From: a virus
IMG/VR virus record: IMGVR_UViG_3300013285_000003
Coordinates: 1 to 51,833 of that record
Reading direction: 5' to 3' (one strand)
Length of the DNA: 51,833 nt
Notes under the pieces: generated by a model
The model's input: only the letters and a program-made list of their open reading frames with translations
The model's database searches: none
Told to the model about the DNA's origin: nothing
Shown here: piece by piece, positions 1 to 5,912 of the stretch
Layout of the letters: each line of letters opens with the position of its first letter
Position numbering within the stretch: position 1 is the stretch's first letter
Position numbers and translations under genes: made by a program

Positions 1-123
1 CGTCGTAAAAATATTCATTGCTTGCTACATACTTGTTTTTAATTTCAATGACAGGTGATACCAAAACATCCACCGCTTTACACCAGTACGCATACCTCAA
101 AGACTTTGTTACAGCAAAAAACA
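1..123. repeat. Direct terminal repeat, left copy
   Basis: Bases 1-123 are identical to 51711-51833. An exact repeat at both ends of one contig usually means that a circular or circularly permuted genome was opened by assembly, so the unique length is 51,710 bp. A genuine short terminal repeat cannot be excluded. An open reading frame runs uninterrupted through the junction, which supports circular joining. Confidence 0.9.
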
Positions 124-397
124 CAACAGGCAATTTTTGGTTTAACAACTTTTCTTTTCGTTTGGCAACATGAATTGTTGGGTATGGACATAACTCACTT
201 GTCCAGTAACGCACCTCAACCTCCACAAATGCTACCCAGCTATGGCCTCGCTTGATGATTAGATCAACCTCGTACATAAGGAAGTCATAACCCCTAACGC
301 CCCACGCTGATTGCATATAGGCCTTCACAACATCTCTGCTGCGCTGGTCATTCTCATCAGAAAGTTTTTGGTCAAATGGCTTGGTGACTTCATTCAT
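1..397 (-). CDS. PD-(D/E)XK-like nuclease, 5' part of a gene spanning the map ends
   Basis: Read from the ATG at 397 down to 1 and on through 51710 to a TGA at 51670, this is a 145-residue protein cut by the linear map. It contains YEVDLIIKRG followed about 12 residues later by FVEVEVRYW. An Asp in one strand then E-V-E in the next is the spacing of the PD-(D/E)XK nuclease core, but the usual Lys is replaced, so catalysis is uncertain. It is the first gene of the long minus-strand operon that continues at 51667. The start is debatable: ATG 397 lies only 7 nt past a perfect -10 box and would be leaderless, while ATG 316 has a good AAGG ribosome site and would give 118 residues. Function is inferred from the motif only. 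Confidence 0.7.
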   Translation of the reverse strand, partial: MNEVTKPFDQKLSDENDQRSRDVVKAYMQSAWGVRGYDFLMYEVDLIIKRGHSWVAFVEVEVRYWTSELCPYPTIHVAKRKEKLLNQKLPVVFFAVTKSLRYAYWCKAVDVLVSPVIEIKNKYVASNEYFYD

Positions 398-404
398 GAG
401 TTTA

Positions 405-433
405 ATATTAAATTAAACAATAAGAAGTGTCAA
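405..433 (-). promoter_or_regulatory. Consensus sigma70 promoter of the long early operon
   Basis: On the minus strand TTGACA (433-428), a 17-nt spacer and TAATAT (410-405) form an almost perfect sigma70 promoter. Its core GTTTAATTTAATATTAAA is shared with the promoters at 44374, 45662, 46807 and 47146. The TTGACA overlaps the TGA stop codon of the RuvC-like gene. It is the only strong promoter I see for the operon running from 397 through the map end to 47230. Unlike the other four copies it has no 5' hairpin. Confidence 0.85.
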
Positions 434-891
434 CTATATTTATTTTTTAACCAGACCGCCATAAGTAAAGCATCAGCTCGCCCATGGTCTTTTTGTCGTG
501 TGAGGGGTGCCTCAGGAAACACGAAACGTGCAAGGTCTAGGCTTGCAACCTTCTCGGTGCCTATAAGACCGTGGTGCTTTTTCCACGTCTGTGGTGTTAC
601 TAAGACAAAGGTGTAGCCAGTTAGCTCTACCACGGCCTCTATGGAACCTGCAGCACGCATAAACTTCGAGGTGCTTGCAATACCCTGTTTGGGCATGCTG
701 TGAACGCTCTCAACGGCAATCATAGCCGTATCAAATGTTGAGACACAGCCACGCAGTGAGGTGTAGAGGGTACGAGCGCCGACCCGACCGTCGATGCTTT
801 GGATGTCGCCACAGCCAATGAACTCACCGTTGTGGTTGATAGCAGCCCAAGCACCTGAGGCCGAACCGGGATCAACGCCGATCCACACCAT
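430..891 (-). CDS. ruvC: RuvC-like Holliday junction resolvase
   Basis: 153 residues, close to the usual RuvC length. The RNase H-fold acidic residues are visible: Asp7 in IGVDPG, Glu61 in IAVESVHSM, and Asp135/Asp140 in KDHGRADALLMA. RuvC-family enzymes cut four-way DNA junctions. In a phage the likely role is resolving recombination or replication intermediates before packaging. It is the last gene of the minus-strand replication cluster and its ATG overlaps the previous stop as TAATG. Family assignment is firm; preference for junctions over other branched DNA is inferred. Confidence 0.9.
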   Translation of the reverse strand: MVWIGVDPGSASGAWAAINHNGEFIGCGDIQSIDGRVGARTLYTSLRGCVSTFDTAMIAVESVHSMPKQGIASTSKFMRAAGSIEAVVELTGYTFVLVTPQTWKKHHGLIGTEKVASLDLARFVFPEAPLTRQKDHGRADALLMAVWLKNKYS

Positions 892-1175
892 TACTGATTC
901 TGACTTGGTATACGGTTGCGGATCTTCTCCACCGCCTGCTGCAGCGCCACCCCCAACACTAGAGGCACATCCACGCCATCCAAATCTTCAATCATCTTCT
1001 CTACCACCATAGCGCAGGCATCTCGCTCAATCTTGACCGCCATCTTAGCGGCCTCAATTGACATGGTCATAATCTCTCTGCGCACGGCCTCAAGTTCGGT
1101 TGTTAATTCCTGCTCGGTGAATAGTTTGTTGCCAGTACCACGAGCCAAAAAACTTTTTTGAAAGTCACTCAACAT
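891..1175 (-). CDS. Hypothetical helical protein
   Basis: About 94 residues from ATG 1175, which has GGAG eight bases upstream and overlaps the preceding stop. A longer start at 1214 would run deep into the upstream gene and is less likely. The middle (about residues 15-65 of the short form) is a long charged helix with Glu/Arg spacing that could form a coiled coil. No catalytic motif was recognised. It sits between the small helicase-linked gene and ruvC, so a replication or recombination role is plausible but unproven. Confidence 0.7.
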   Translation of the reverse strand: MLSDFQKSFLARGTGNKLFTEQELTTELEAVRREIMTMSIEAAKMAVKIERDACAMVVEKMIEDLDGVDVPLVLGVALQQAVEKIRNRIPSQNQ

Positions 1176-1383
1176 CTTCAGTTCTCCAATCCATGTGTAC
1201 GCCTCGATTACCAAGGCGCCATTGTTTTCTTACATCCTGATCCAGCGTAGACTCAGGATGCTTTTGCTGCCAACGCACCAAGAATGCATGCCCCTCATTG
1301 CGACTCTTAATCCGTAACTTAATCGCATGCCGCACAAGGCATTGGTGCCTAAACTCATCGGAATTGGTATCAATAATCGCCAT
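1165..1383 (-). CDS. Small conserved phage protein next to the helicase
   Basis: 72 residues with the pattern DEFRHQCLVRHAIKLR early and VRKQWRLGNRG late, which I associate with a family of small uncharacterised phage proteins (DUF7696-like, from memory). The ATG overlaps the helicase stop by 14 nt, implying translational coupling. It is basic and Trp-rich at the C-terminus (MDWRTEDVE). An accessory role with the helicase or loader is a guess from position. Confidence 0.75.
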   Translation of the reverse strand: MAIIDTNSDEFRHQCLVRHAIKLRIKSRNEGHAFLVRWQQKHPESTLDQDVRKQWRLGNRGVHMDWRTEDVE

Positions 1384-2320
1384 CTACATCAAAGGGTGAA
1401 GGTAAGGCGCCATAGTTCTCGACAAACTGTTGACACTCCTTGTTATACCAAAATGAGTACCAGTCTTCAGCCTCACCATTGCGCTGCTTTTCGCACATCA
1501 AATAACAGTCAGGTGTTGTAGGGTCAACCTGACCGCCTGCAAGTATCTTATGCTCCTTGGCCTTGTTGCGCCAAATCAAAAACACATTATCCACCTGATC
1601 GGCAATTGAACCAGAACCCTTTAAGTCATTCTTGTTGGGCTTGATCTCATCACTAGACTGCTTGCGAATGTGGTGCACTAAGTGCACATGCACGTTATGG
1701 TCTCGAGCTAAAGAAGTCAGCTCATCGACAAAATGCTTTTGCTGGTTGTAGTCATCCTCACCTGACACGCATTTCATCAGCGAGTCAATAAAAATGTGAG
1801 TCACACCAAGCTGCACCGCACTATAGCGAGCCACAGAGATTACCTGCTGCATGTTTACAGTGCCCTGCTGGTCGTATAGCCACAATTTCTGTTCAGAGAA
1901 TGCTTTAAACCGATTCACAAGCTTGGTCATGTACGAGACCTTATTCGAAAATCTCGGCAGCTCTGGGTTCTCGCAAGAGAATTGCCGCAGCATACGAGAC
2001 AACGTGCGTACAGGCTTCATCTCAAACGACATGATGCAGACCTTATGGTCTTGCTTGATCAACCCTAAAGCGATCTGGCCTGTGATCATAGACTTGCCGC
2101 CACCGTTCTGTCCTGCATAAACCGTCACCTCGCCAGCCCGAAAGTTAAACGTCGACTCGGTCTTCATCCATGGCATGGTGCAAATTTGCTTAGGCTTTGG
2201 GTTTGCAACAGACTCAATGATCTCGTCTAGCCAGACATCAGCGGTACGAACCTTCTGCTGAGTGTCGGTCTCTCGCAGATATTCAGAGAAATCAATGTCA
2301 TCAGGCGATAAAATGCGCAT
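1370..2320 (-). CDS. DnaB-type replicative helicase (RecA-fold ATPase)
   Basis: 316 residues, mostly the C-terminal RecA-like motor of DnaB/Twinkle helicases without the DnaB N-terminal domain. Walker A is GQNGGGKS (70-77), Walker B is HIFIDS (175-180, Asp179), and VHLVHHIRK near residues 211-219 matches the sensor/H4 region. The expected role is ATP-driven unwinding at the phage fork. AGGAG six bases upstream supports ATG 2320. No polymerase or separate primase is visible, so the fork probably uses host enzymes. A Sak4-like recombinase is the main alternative, but the length and neighbours (DUF1376 protein, ruvC) favour a helicase. Confidence 0.88.
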   Translation of the reverse strand: MRILSPDDIDFSEYLRETDTQQKVRTADVWLDEIIESVANPKPKQICTMPWMKTESTFNFRAGEVTVYAGQNGGGKSMITGQIALGLIKQDHKVCIMSFEMKPVRTLSRMLRQFSCENPELPRFSNKVSYMTKLVNRFKAFSEQKLWLYDQQGTVNMQQVISVARYSAVQLGVTHIFIDSLMKCVSGEDDYNQQKHFVDELTSLARDHNVHVHLVHHIRKQSSDEIKPNKNDLKGSGSIADQVDNVFLIWRNKAKEHKILAGGQVDPTTPDCYLMCEKQRNGEAEDWYSFWYNKECQQFVENYGALPSPFDVDGDY

Positions 2321-2633
2321 AGCTGGCTCCTGTGTCGATTACTTCGTCACCGAGTACCGCAATCACTCTTTTTGCGTTCGCAGCTACAAGGGCGCTTAAA
2401 ACGTCTCTGGTGCGTACCTCATCGTTGCCAATGATATGCACTGTCAAACCAACGGCAAATCGCAAATCTAATAGGCGGATATTGTCCTCAGGCGCAATAA
2501 ACACCTCAGGCTTATCAGGACTGAAAACTTCCCAATTAAAATCCCACTTAGGATAGGCACGCAAATAAACCCAGATGGCATTAGGCTTTTTACCTGCTAA
2601 ACGCATTTTTATCAGATTCTCGTGGCCTTTCAT
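2301..2633 (-). CDS. Hypothetical protein between initiator and helicase
   Basis: 110 residues. The ATG overlaps the previous stop as ATGA and has GGAGG six bases upstream; the 3' end overlaps the helicase start by 20 nt. The N-terminus (KMRLAGKKPNAIWVYLRAYP) is basic and aromatic, and the C-terminal half alternates beta strands and helices (TVHIIGND, RVIAVLGDE). I do not recognise the family. A helicase-loader-like role is possible only from the order initiator, this gene, helicase. Confidence 0.75.
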   Translation of the reverse strand: MKGHENLIKMRLAGKKPNAIWVYLRAYPKWDFNWEVFSPDKPEVFIAPEDNIRLLDLRFAVGLTVHIIGNDEVRTRDVLSALVAANAKRVIAVLGDEVIDTGASYAHFIA

Positions 2634-3265
2634 ATCACCCTCCGAGTAAATGTGGGGCTGCTGCTTTCATCTTCCCAACGACGTTGATTGATGTAGGTCA
2701 TAGGCGCTGGCTCAAAGCCTGTTAACCATTGATCAGAATTCTTTAGGTTTCTAACGCTCATAAGGATTTGGTCTGCAACGTCATCCAAGTTATAACGTTT
2801 CCACTTAGCCTCGACCGCAGCCTTACCTACCTTGCGTTTAGATGCAGGCCATGTTTCCCAGAACTCTGCAAACCTAGTCGCTTGCGACGATATGTCTTTC
2901 TTCTGTATCTGTATCTGTATCTGATTAGGGTTATTTTCGGTAACCGATTCGGTTTTTTTAGGTCTTCCGCCACGCAAGCCAATCTCTCGGTTATTCCTAG
3001 CCTGAGCTTGGTATTTCAAGATTTCTGCTTGCGCACGGCGGTTGACGTAACCCTCATCTGTCTTTTCAAAGAACTCATTCAGCATCTGTTCCACAGGCTC
3101 AACATCTAACCGTACTTTACGAGCTACGGCCTTAATGTCCAAAGACAAAGGCTCTTCTGACATGTAGGATAAATCCAACAGTCGTCGGTAGACTAGGTCT
3201 TCGTACTCGTTCAAATGCGCTGTATGCGTTAAATAATCACCAATGTGGAACTTGTACCAAATCAT
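2630..3265 (-). CDS. DUF1376/YdaU-like replication protein
   Basis: About 211 residues. The N-terminus WYKFHIGDYLTHTAHL followed by EDLVYRRLLDLSYM is diagnostic for DUF1376, a winged-helix domain found in phage replication initiation proteins analogous to lambda O. A low-complexity linker (QIQIQIQ, about residues 115-123) separates it from a basic C-terminal domain containing FAEFWETWP, as in DnaT/O-type proteins. ATG 3265 is preferred over GTG 3271 because GGAG lies seven bases before it. The likely job is origin recognition and helicase recruitment; the origin itself was not identified. Confidence 0.85.
   Translation of the reverse strand: MIWYKFHIGDYLTHTAHLNEYEDLVYRRLLDLSYMSEEPLSLDIKAVARKVRLDVEPVEQMLNEFFEKTDEGYVNRRAQAEILKYQAQARNNREIGLRGGRPKKTESVTENNPNQIQIQIQKKDISSQATRFAEFWETWPASKRKVGKAAVEAKWKRYNLDDVADQILMSVRNLKNSDQWLTGFEPAPMTYINQRRWEDESSSPTFTRRVI
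2902..2923. repeat. Hexanucleotide tandem repeat inside the initiator gene
   Basis: Three and two-thirds copies of TCTGTA (plus strand) encode Gln-Ile repeats in the linker of the DUF1376 protein. Because the unit is six bases, copy-number change would lengthen the linker without shifting the frame. Confidence 0.85.
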
Positions 3266-3267
3266 TT

Positions 3268-3471
3268 TCACTCTCCAAATAAGTCGCTGCGAAGGTCACT
3301 ACGTTTTACTTTTCTTTTTGTTGCCTTTTCAATCAACACACAGAGTGCGGCACTCGGTGTAACTCGTCCTGCAATGATTAACGAAAACCATGTCCTGCTG
3401 ATACCCAATTGACTTGCCATATCCGCCTTAGAGCCTCGGGGCTGTTTTCTAAAAAACTCTTCTAGTGTCAT
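3268..3471 (-). CDS. YdaS/Cro-like helix-turn-helix regulator
   Basis: 67 residues from ATG 3471, supported by AAGGG six bases upstream; the longer frame to 3498 begins at TTG and lacks a site. SKADMASQLGISRTWFSLIIAGRVTP is a classic helix-turn-helix (about residues 16-42), followed by a short C-terminal segment like YdaS/Cro proteins. It is the first gene of the leftward replication arm, next to a divergent intergenic region with a dyad, so it probably binds there. No CI-like partner and no integrase are present, so it may time early transcription rather than control lysogeny. Confidence 0.8.
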   Translation of the reverse strand: MTLEEFFRKQPRGSKADMASQLGISRTWFSLIIAGRVTPSAALCVLIEKATKRKVKRSDLRSDLFGE

Positions 3472-3588
3472 AAGTACCCTTTTAGTTAAGTGTGGCAATC
3501 ATACACCAAGGTTTAATTTAAACACAACAATTGTAATTTGATATTACATGTGCTAAAGTAATATTTCCTTAAACTTGGAGCAGAGAAC
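3472..3588. promoter_or_regulatory. Divergent control region with a 17-bp dyad
   Basis: The A/T-rich 117-bp gap separates the leftward HTH gene from the rightward arm. It contains the dyad TGTAAT-TTGAT-ATTACA (3532-3548), a plausible operator. A rightward promoter can be read as TTGTAA (3531-3536), 17 nt, TAAAGT (3554-3559), with the dyad over its -35. A weaker leftward promoter (TTGTGT, 18 nt, TATGAT) precedes the HTH gene. Boxes were assigned by eye; the dyad is the firmest element. Confidence 0.6.
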
Positions 3589-3771
3589 ATGAACATAGAA
3601 CATCAACCCTATGCCCCTGCGTCAGCTACGAATGTACAGCGAACGTGGAAACGGGCATGCAACTGGATACCTCCGTCCAAAGACCCAGAAACCATTAAAA
3701 AATGGCTGTACTACCAAAGCTTGGCTTTGCAGTCGGCTGAACAATTTCAACTGAACAAGGAAATGAAATGA
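3589..3771 (+). CDS. Hypothetical protein, first gene of the rightward arm
   Basis: 60 residues with GGAG eight bases before the ATG. It has Trp/Tyr pairs (TWKRACNWIPP, KKWLYYQSLA) and a helical C-terminus; no known domain was recognised. Its stop overlaps the next start as ATGA, so it heads a coupled operon with the SSB-like gene. Position directly after the divergent promoter suggests early expression. Confidence 0.75.
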   Translation: MNIEHQPYAPASATNVQRTWKRACNWIPPSKDPETIKKWLYYQSLALQSAEQFQLNKEMK

Positions 3772-3971
3772 CCCGCAAGAAAAAAATAAACAATTTTGAA
3801 AAACTTGTTATTGACATTTTGGACAGTCTTGACACGATTGTGCCAAAGGGCATGCTGGCAATAGAAGTGATCGGCGCTTTAGAGGCCGCAAAAAGCACTC
3901 TTACAAACCGATTAGTTACAGCGCAAAATTTACAAAGCCTTGTTAATGGGGTCTTAAATGAGCCAAGCTGA
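3768..3971 (+). CDS. Hypothetical small helical protein
   Basis: 67 residues. A lysine-rich start (MTRKKKINNF) precedes predicted helices (LVIDILDSLDTIV, EVIGALEAAKSTL). No family was recognised. It begins in an ATGA overlap with the preceding gene and overlaps the following one by 14 nt, so it is very likely translated as part of the operon. Confidence 0.7.
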   Translation: MTRKKKINNFEKLVIDILDSLDTIVPKGMLAIEVIGALEAAKSTLTNRLVTAQNLQSLVNGVLNEPS

Positions 3972-4170
3972 ACACCATCAAATGCAGTTAGAGAGAATGC
4001 AAATGCTTGAGGAGGCTCTAGAACGGGCTGAGGCAGGCGTTGCTAGTGAGGGCGACTGGAACATCATTCGTTTTGAATGCGGCACCCCTAAGCGCCCTAC
4101 AGTGATTTTAAAAACCATTTCTATCGGAGAACACCATGGGTTTAATAATCTCAGAAACACAGTCAGATAA
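3958..4170 (+). CDS. Hypothetical protein with N-terminal helix
   Basis: 70 residues. The first 35 form a charged, Met/Gln/Glu-rich helix that could be a short coiled coil (LERMQMLEEALERAEAG). The rest (WNIIRFECGTP) may be a beta segment. It overlaps the start of the SSB-like gene by 35 nt in another frame. Function unknown. Confidence 0.65.
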   Translation: MSQAEHHQMQLERMQMLEEALERAEAGVASEGDWNIIRFECGTPKRPTVILKTISIGEHHGFNNLRNTVR

Positions 4171-4807
4171 ATCTTATTCACGAGAGTTTGTCAAAGTACC
4201 CTTAGGCTCGCATTTAGCAAGGTGCTATGAACTTATTGACTTGGGCACTCAGTCGTATGAGTTTCAAGGCACACTCAAAGTCAGCAAAAAAGTAATGATC
4301 AAGTGGGAAATTCATTCTGAAGATGAGGATGGCAAAGGAACGTACACCGACAAGGGCGATCCTCTGTCACAGAGCGAAGAGTACACACTGTCGATGCACG
4401 AGAAGTCTAATTTGGGCGCATTGTTGCGCTCATGGCGTGGCAAAGACTTTACTGAGGAAGAGCGTAAGGCGTTCAACCTTAACAACATCCTCGGGGCATG
4501 GTGCATGCTTTCAATAATTCCCAAGACCAATGCCGCTGGCAAAGAGTTTAGGAACGTAGGCGGTGCGACTCCTGTACCCGCAATCATCAAGAAGGCAGGC
4601 CTACCCAAAGGCCACAACGAGCTGCGCACCTTCGACTTAGACAAGCCTGACATGGCCTTCTATGAAAGCTTTTCAGATGGCACTAAGGCCAAGATCAACA
4701 AAAGCCCAGAGTGGCAAGCGTTGAGTGGCAAACCACTTTCACTTGATGACCCAAATGCTATTAGTGGTGGTCTTGAAGACATGGATGACGATATACCTTT
4801 TAATTAG
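4136..4807 (+). CDS. Single-stranded DNA-binding-like phage protein
   Basis: 223 residues. The N-terminal half reads as an OB-type beta domain (FVKVPLGSHLARCYELIDLG, FQGTLKVSKKVMIKWEI). The C-terminus, DMDDDIPFN, is an acidic tip ending in Asp-Ile-Pro-Phe, the signature by which SSB proteins recruit replication partners. Its likely role is coating phage ssDNA during replication and recombination, consistent with the exonuclease next door. ATCGGAGAACACC precedes the ATG. The SSB-like call rests on tail plus context, since this phage group is distant from E. coli Ssb. Confidence 0.75.
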   Translation: MGLIISETQSDKSYSREFVKVPLGSHLARCYELIDLGTQSYEFQGTLKVSKKVMIKWEIHSEDEDGKGTYTDKGDPLSQSEEYTLSMHEKSNLGALLRSWRGKDFTEEERKAFNLNNILGAWCMLSIIPKTNAAGKEFRNVGGATPVPAIIKKAGLPKGHNELRTFDLDKPDMAFYESFSDGTKAKINKSPEWQALSGKPLSLDDPNAISGGLEDMDDDIPFN

Positions 4808-4864
4808 AACGGGTCTTTAATGGCTGTATTCCAAGCACATGGGATATAGCATGATTCGTTCTAA
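4804..4864. promoter_or_regulatory. Perfect 8-bp inverted repeat between SSB-like and exonuclease genes
   Basis: TTAGAACG (4804-4811) is mirrored by CGTTCTAA (4857-4864) across 45 nt. The left arm covers the TAG stop of the SSB-like gene. No U-tract follows, so it is not a standard terminator; it could be an operator pair or an RNA hairpin that tunes expression of the exonuclease. The rest of the 102-nt gap (4808-4909) holds nothing else I can identify. Confidence 0.45.
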
Positions 4865-4909
4865 ATAAAATTTAAGTGCAAGATCAACGCTTTTAATTTG
4901 AGGAAGCTA

Positions 4910-5626
4910 ATGAATATTTTTTTAGACATTGAAACCGTACCAGCGCAAGACCCTGATGCAATTGTAATGCTGCGTGTAGAGGCCGATGAAGAGAAGTTAT
5001 TAATCAAGGCGCCGTCGAACTATAAAGACGAGGCCAAGATTAAAGAGTACATCCTTGCTAAACAGACTGAAATTGATACGGCCTTTGAAGAACGGTATCG
5101 CAAGACCTCATTTGATGGCGCCTATGGTCAGATTGCCTGCATTGGGTATGCGATCGATGATGAACCTGCTCAATCAGTCTGGAGCGGAATGTGGGACACA
5201 GACGAGAAATATGTATTAAACATATTTTTTAACATTTTGAATGAGGCATACAACCCAAACAATCAAATGCGGCCTACCTTTATTGGGCACAACCTCATTG
5301 GGTTTGACTTGCGTTTTATTCATCAGCGCTCTGTCATGCTGGGGGTTAAGCCGCCGTCGTTCATCCCATTCAAAACTAAACCTTGGGACACCACGGTATT
5401 TGACACCATGACTGACTGGGCAGGAGTAGGTAACCGAGTTAGCCTTGCCAAACTTTGCAAAATATTTGGCCTTGACGCTAAGGGTTCTGAGATTGGCGAA
5501 GAGATTGATGGCAGCAAAGTTTGGGACTTTGTAAAAGACGGTCGTATTGCAGACGTGGCTAAGTATTGCGAGGGTGATGTTGAGCGTACTCGTCAAGTGT
5601 ACAAACGTCTTAACTTTATTGAATAG
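4910..5626 (+). CDS. DEDD-family 3'-5' exonuclease (PolB-exonuclease-like)
   Basis: 238 residues from ATG 4910, which has GAGGAAG upstream; an in-frame TTG at 4898 is less likely. Exo motif I is FLDIETVP (Asp6, Glu8), motif II is HNLIGFDLRF, and motif III is YCEGDVERT near the C-terminus. This pattern fits the predicted 3'-5' exonucleases related to the PolB proofreading domain, as a stand-alone protein. Likely roles are DNA end-processing or nucleotide recycling alongside the SSB-like protein. No polymerase domain is attached. Confidence 0.88.
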   Translation: MNIFLDIETVPAQDPDAIVMLRVEADEEKLLIKAPSNYKDEAKIKEYILAKQTEIDTAFEERYRKTSFDGAYGQIACIGYAIDDEPAQSVWSGMWDTDEKYVLNIFFNILNEAYNPNNQMRPTFIGHNLIGFDLRFIHQRSVMLGVKPPSFIPFKTKPWDTTVFDTMTDWAGVGNRVSLAKLCKIFGLDAKGSEIGEEIDGSKVWDFVKDGRIADVAKYCEGDVERTRQVYKRLNFIE

Positions 5627-5634
5627 GAACAATT

Positions 5635-5853
5635 ATGCTATCTGAAGAGCAAATCAAGCAAATCTATTTTGCTACCGACCATGAAGATCCTGAAGGTCTT
5701 CGGGCTGACGAAGTTGACATCTATGCATTTGCAAGAAAAGTCGAAGAGCATTTGAACGACGAGTCTGCCAAGAAAGAGCGAGCCAAGTGCATTAAATTTG
5801 TAACAAGCTTAAACTTAACAGTAGCTAAAGCACTCAACGACTGGCAGGGATAA
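5635..5853 (+). CDS. Small conserved phage protein
   Basis: 72 residues, acidic and helical (ADEVDIYAFARKVEEHLNDE), with the start eight bases after the exonuclease stop and AGGAAC just before the ATG. I associate the DxxAFARxVE pattern with small phage proteins of unknown role. It is the last gene of the rightward arm and its stop codon lies inside the terminator that ends the opposing late operon. Confidence 0.75.
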   Translation: MLSEEQIKQIYFATDHEDPEGLRADEVDIYAFARKVEEHLNDESAKKERAKCIKFVTSLNLTVAKALNDWQG

Positions 5854-5885
5854 AAAAACCCCCCGATACGATTAAGTAAAGGGGG
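5852..5885 (-). terminator. Terminator of the leftward late operon
   Basis: On the minus strand CCCCC and GGGGGG flank an 18-nt loop and are followed directly by seven T residues (5858-5852), a rho-independent terminator for the structural/lysis operon. It lies between convergent genes. On the plus strand no T-run follows, so it works mainly leftward. The spacer to 5913 also holds a weak AACC/GGTT repeat. Confidence 0.75.
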
Positions 5886-5912
5886 AAAACAACCCTGAAC
5901 AGGTTGAGGAGA

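Noticed and set aside
1-123. True terminal repeat used for packaging
   Set aside because: It lies inside a coding frame that continues across the junction, so an assembly overlap of a circular map is more likely, though read-end mapping would decide.
2902-2923. Phase-variable repeat controlling the initiator gene
   Set aside because: The unit is six bases, so changes keep the reading frame; only linker length would vary.
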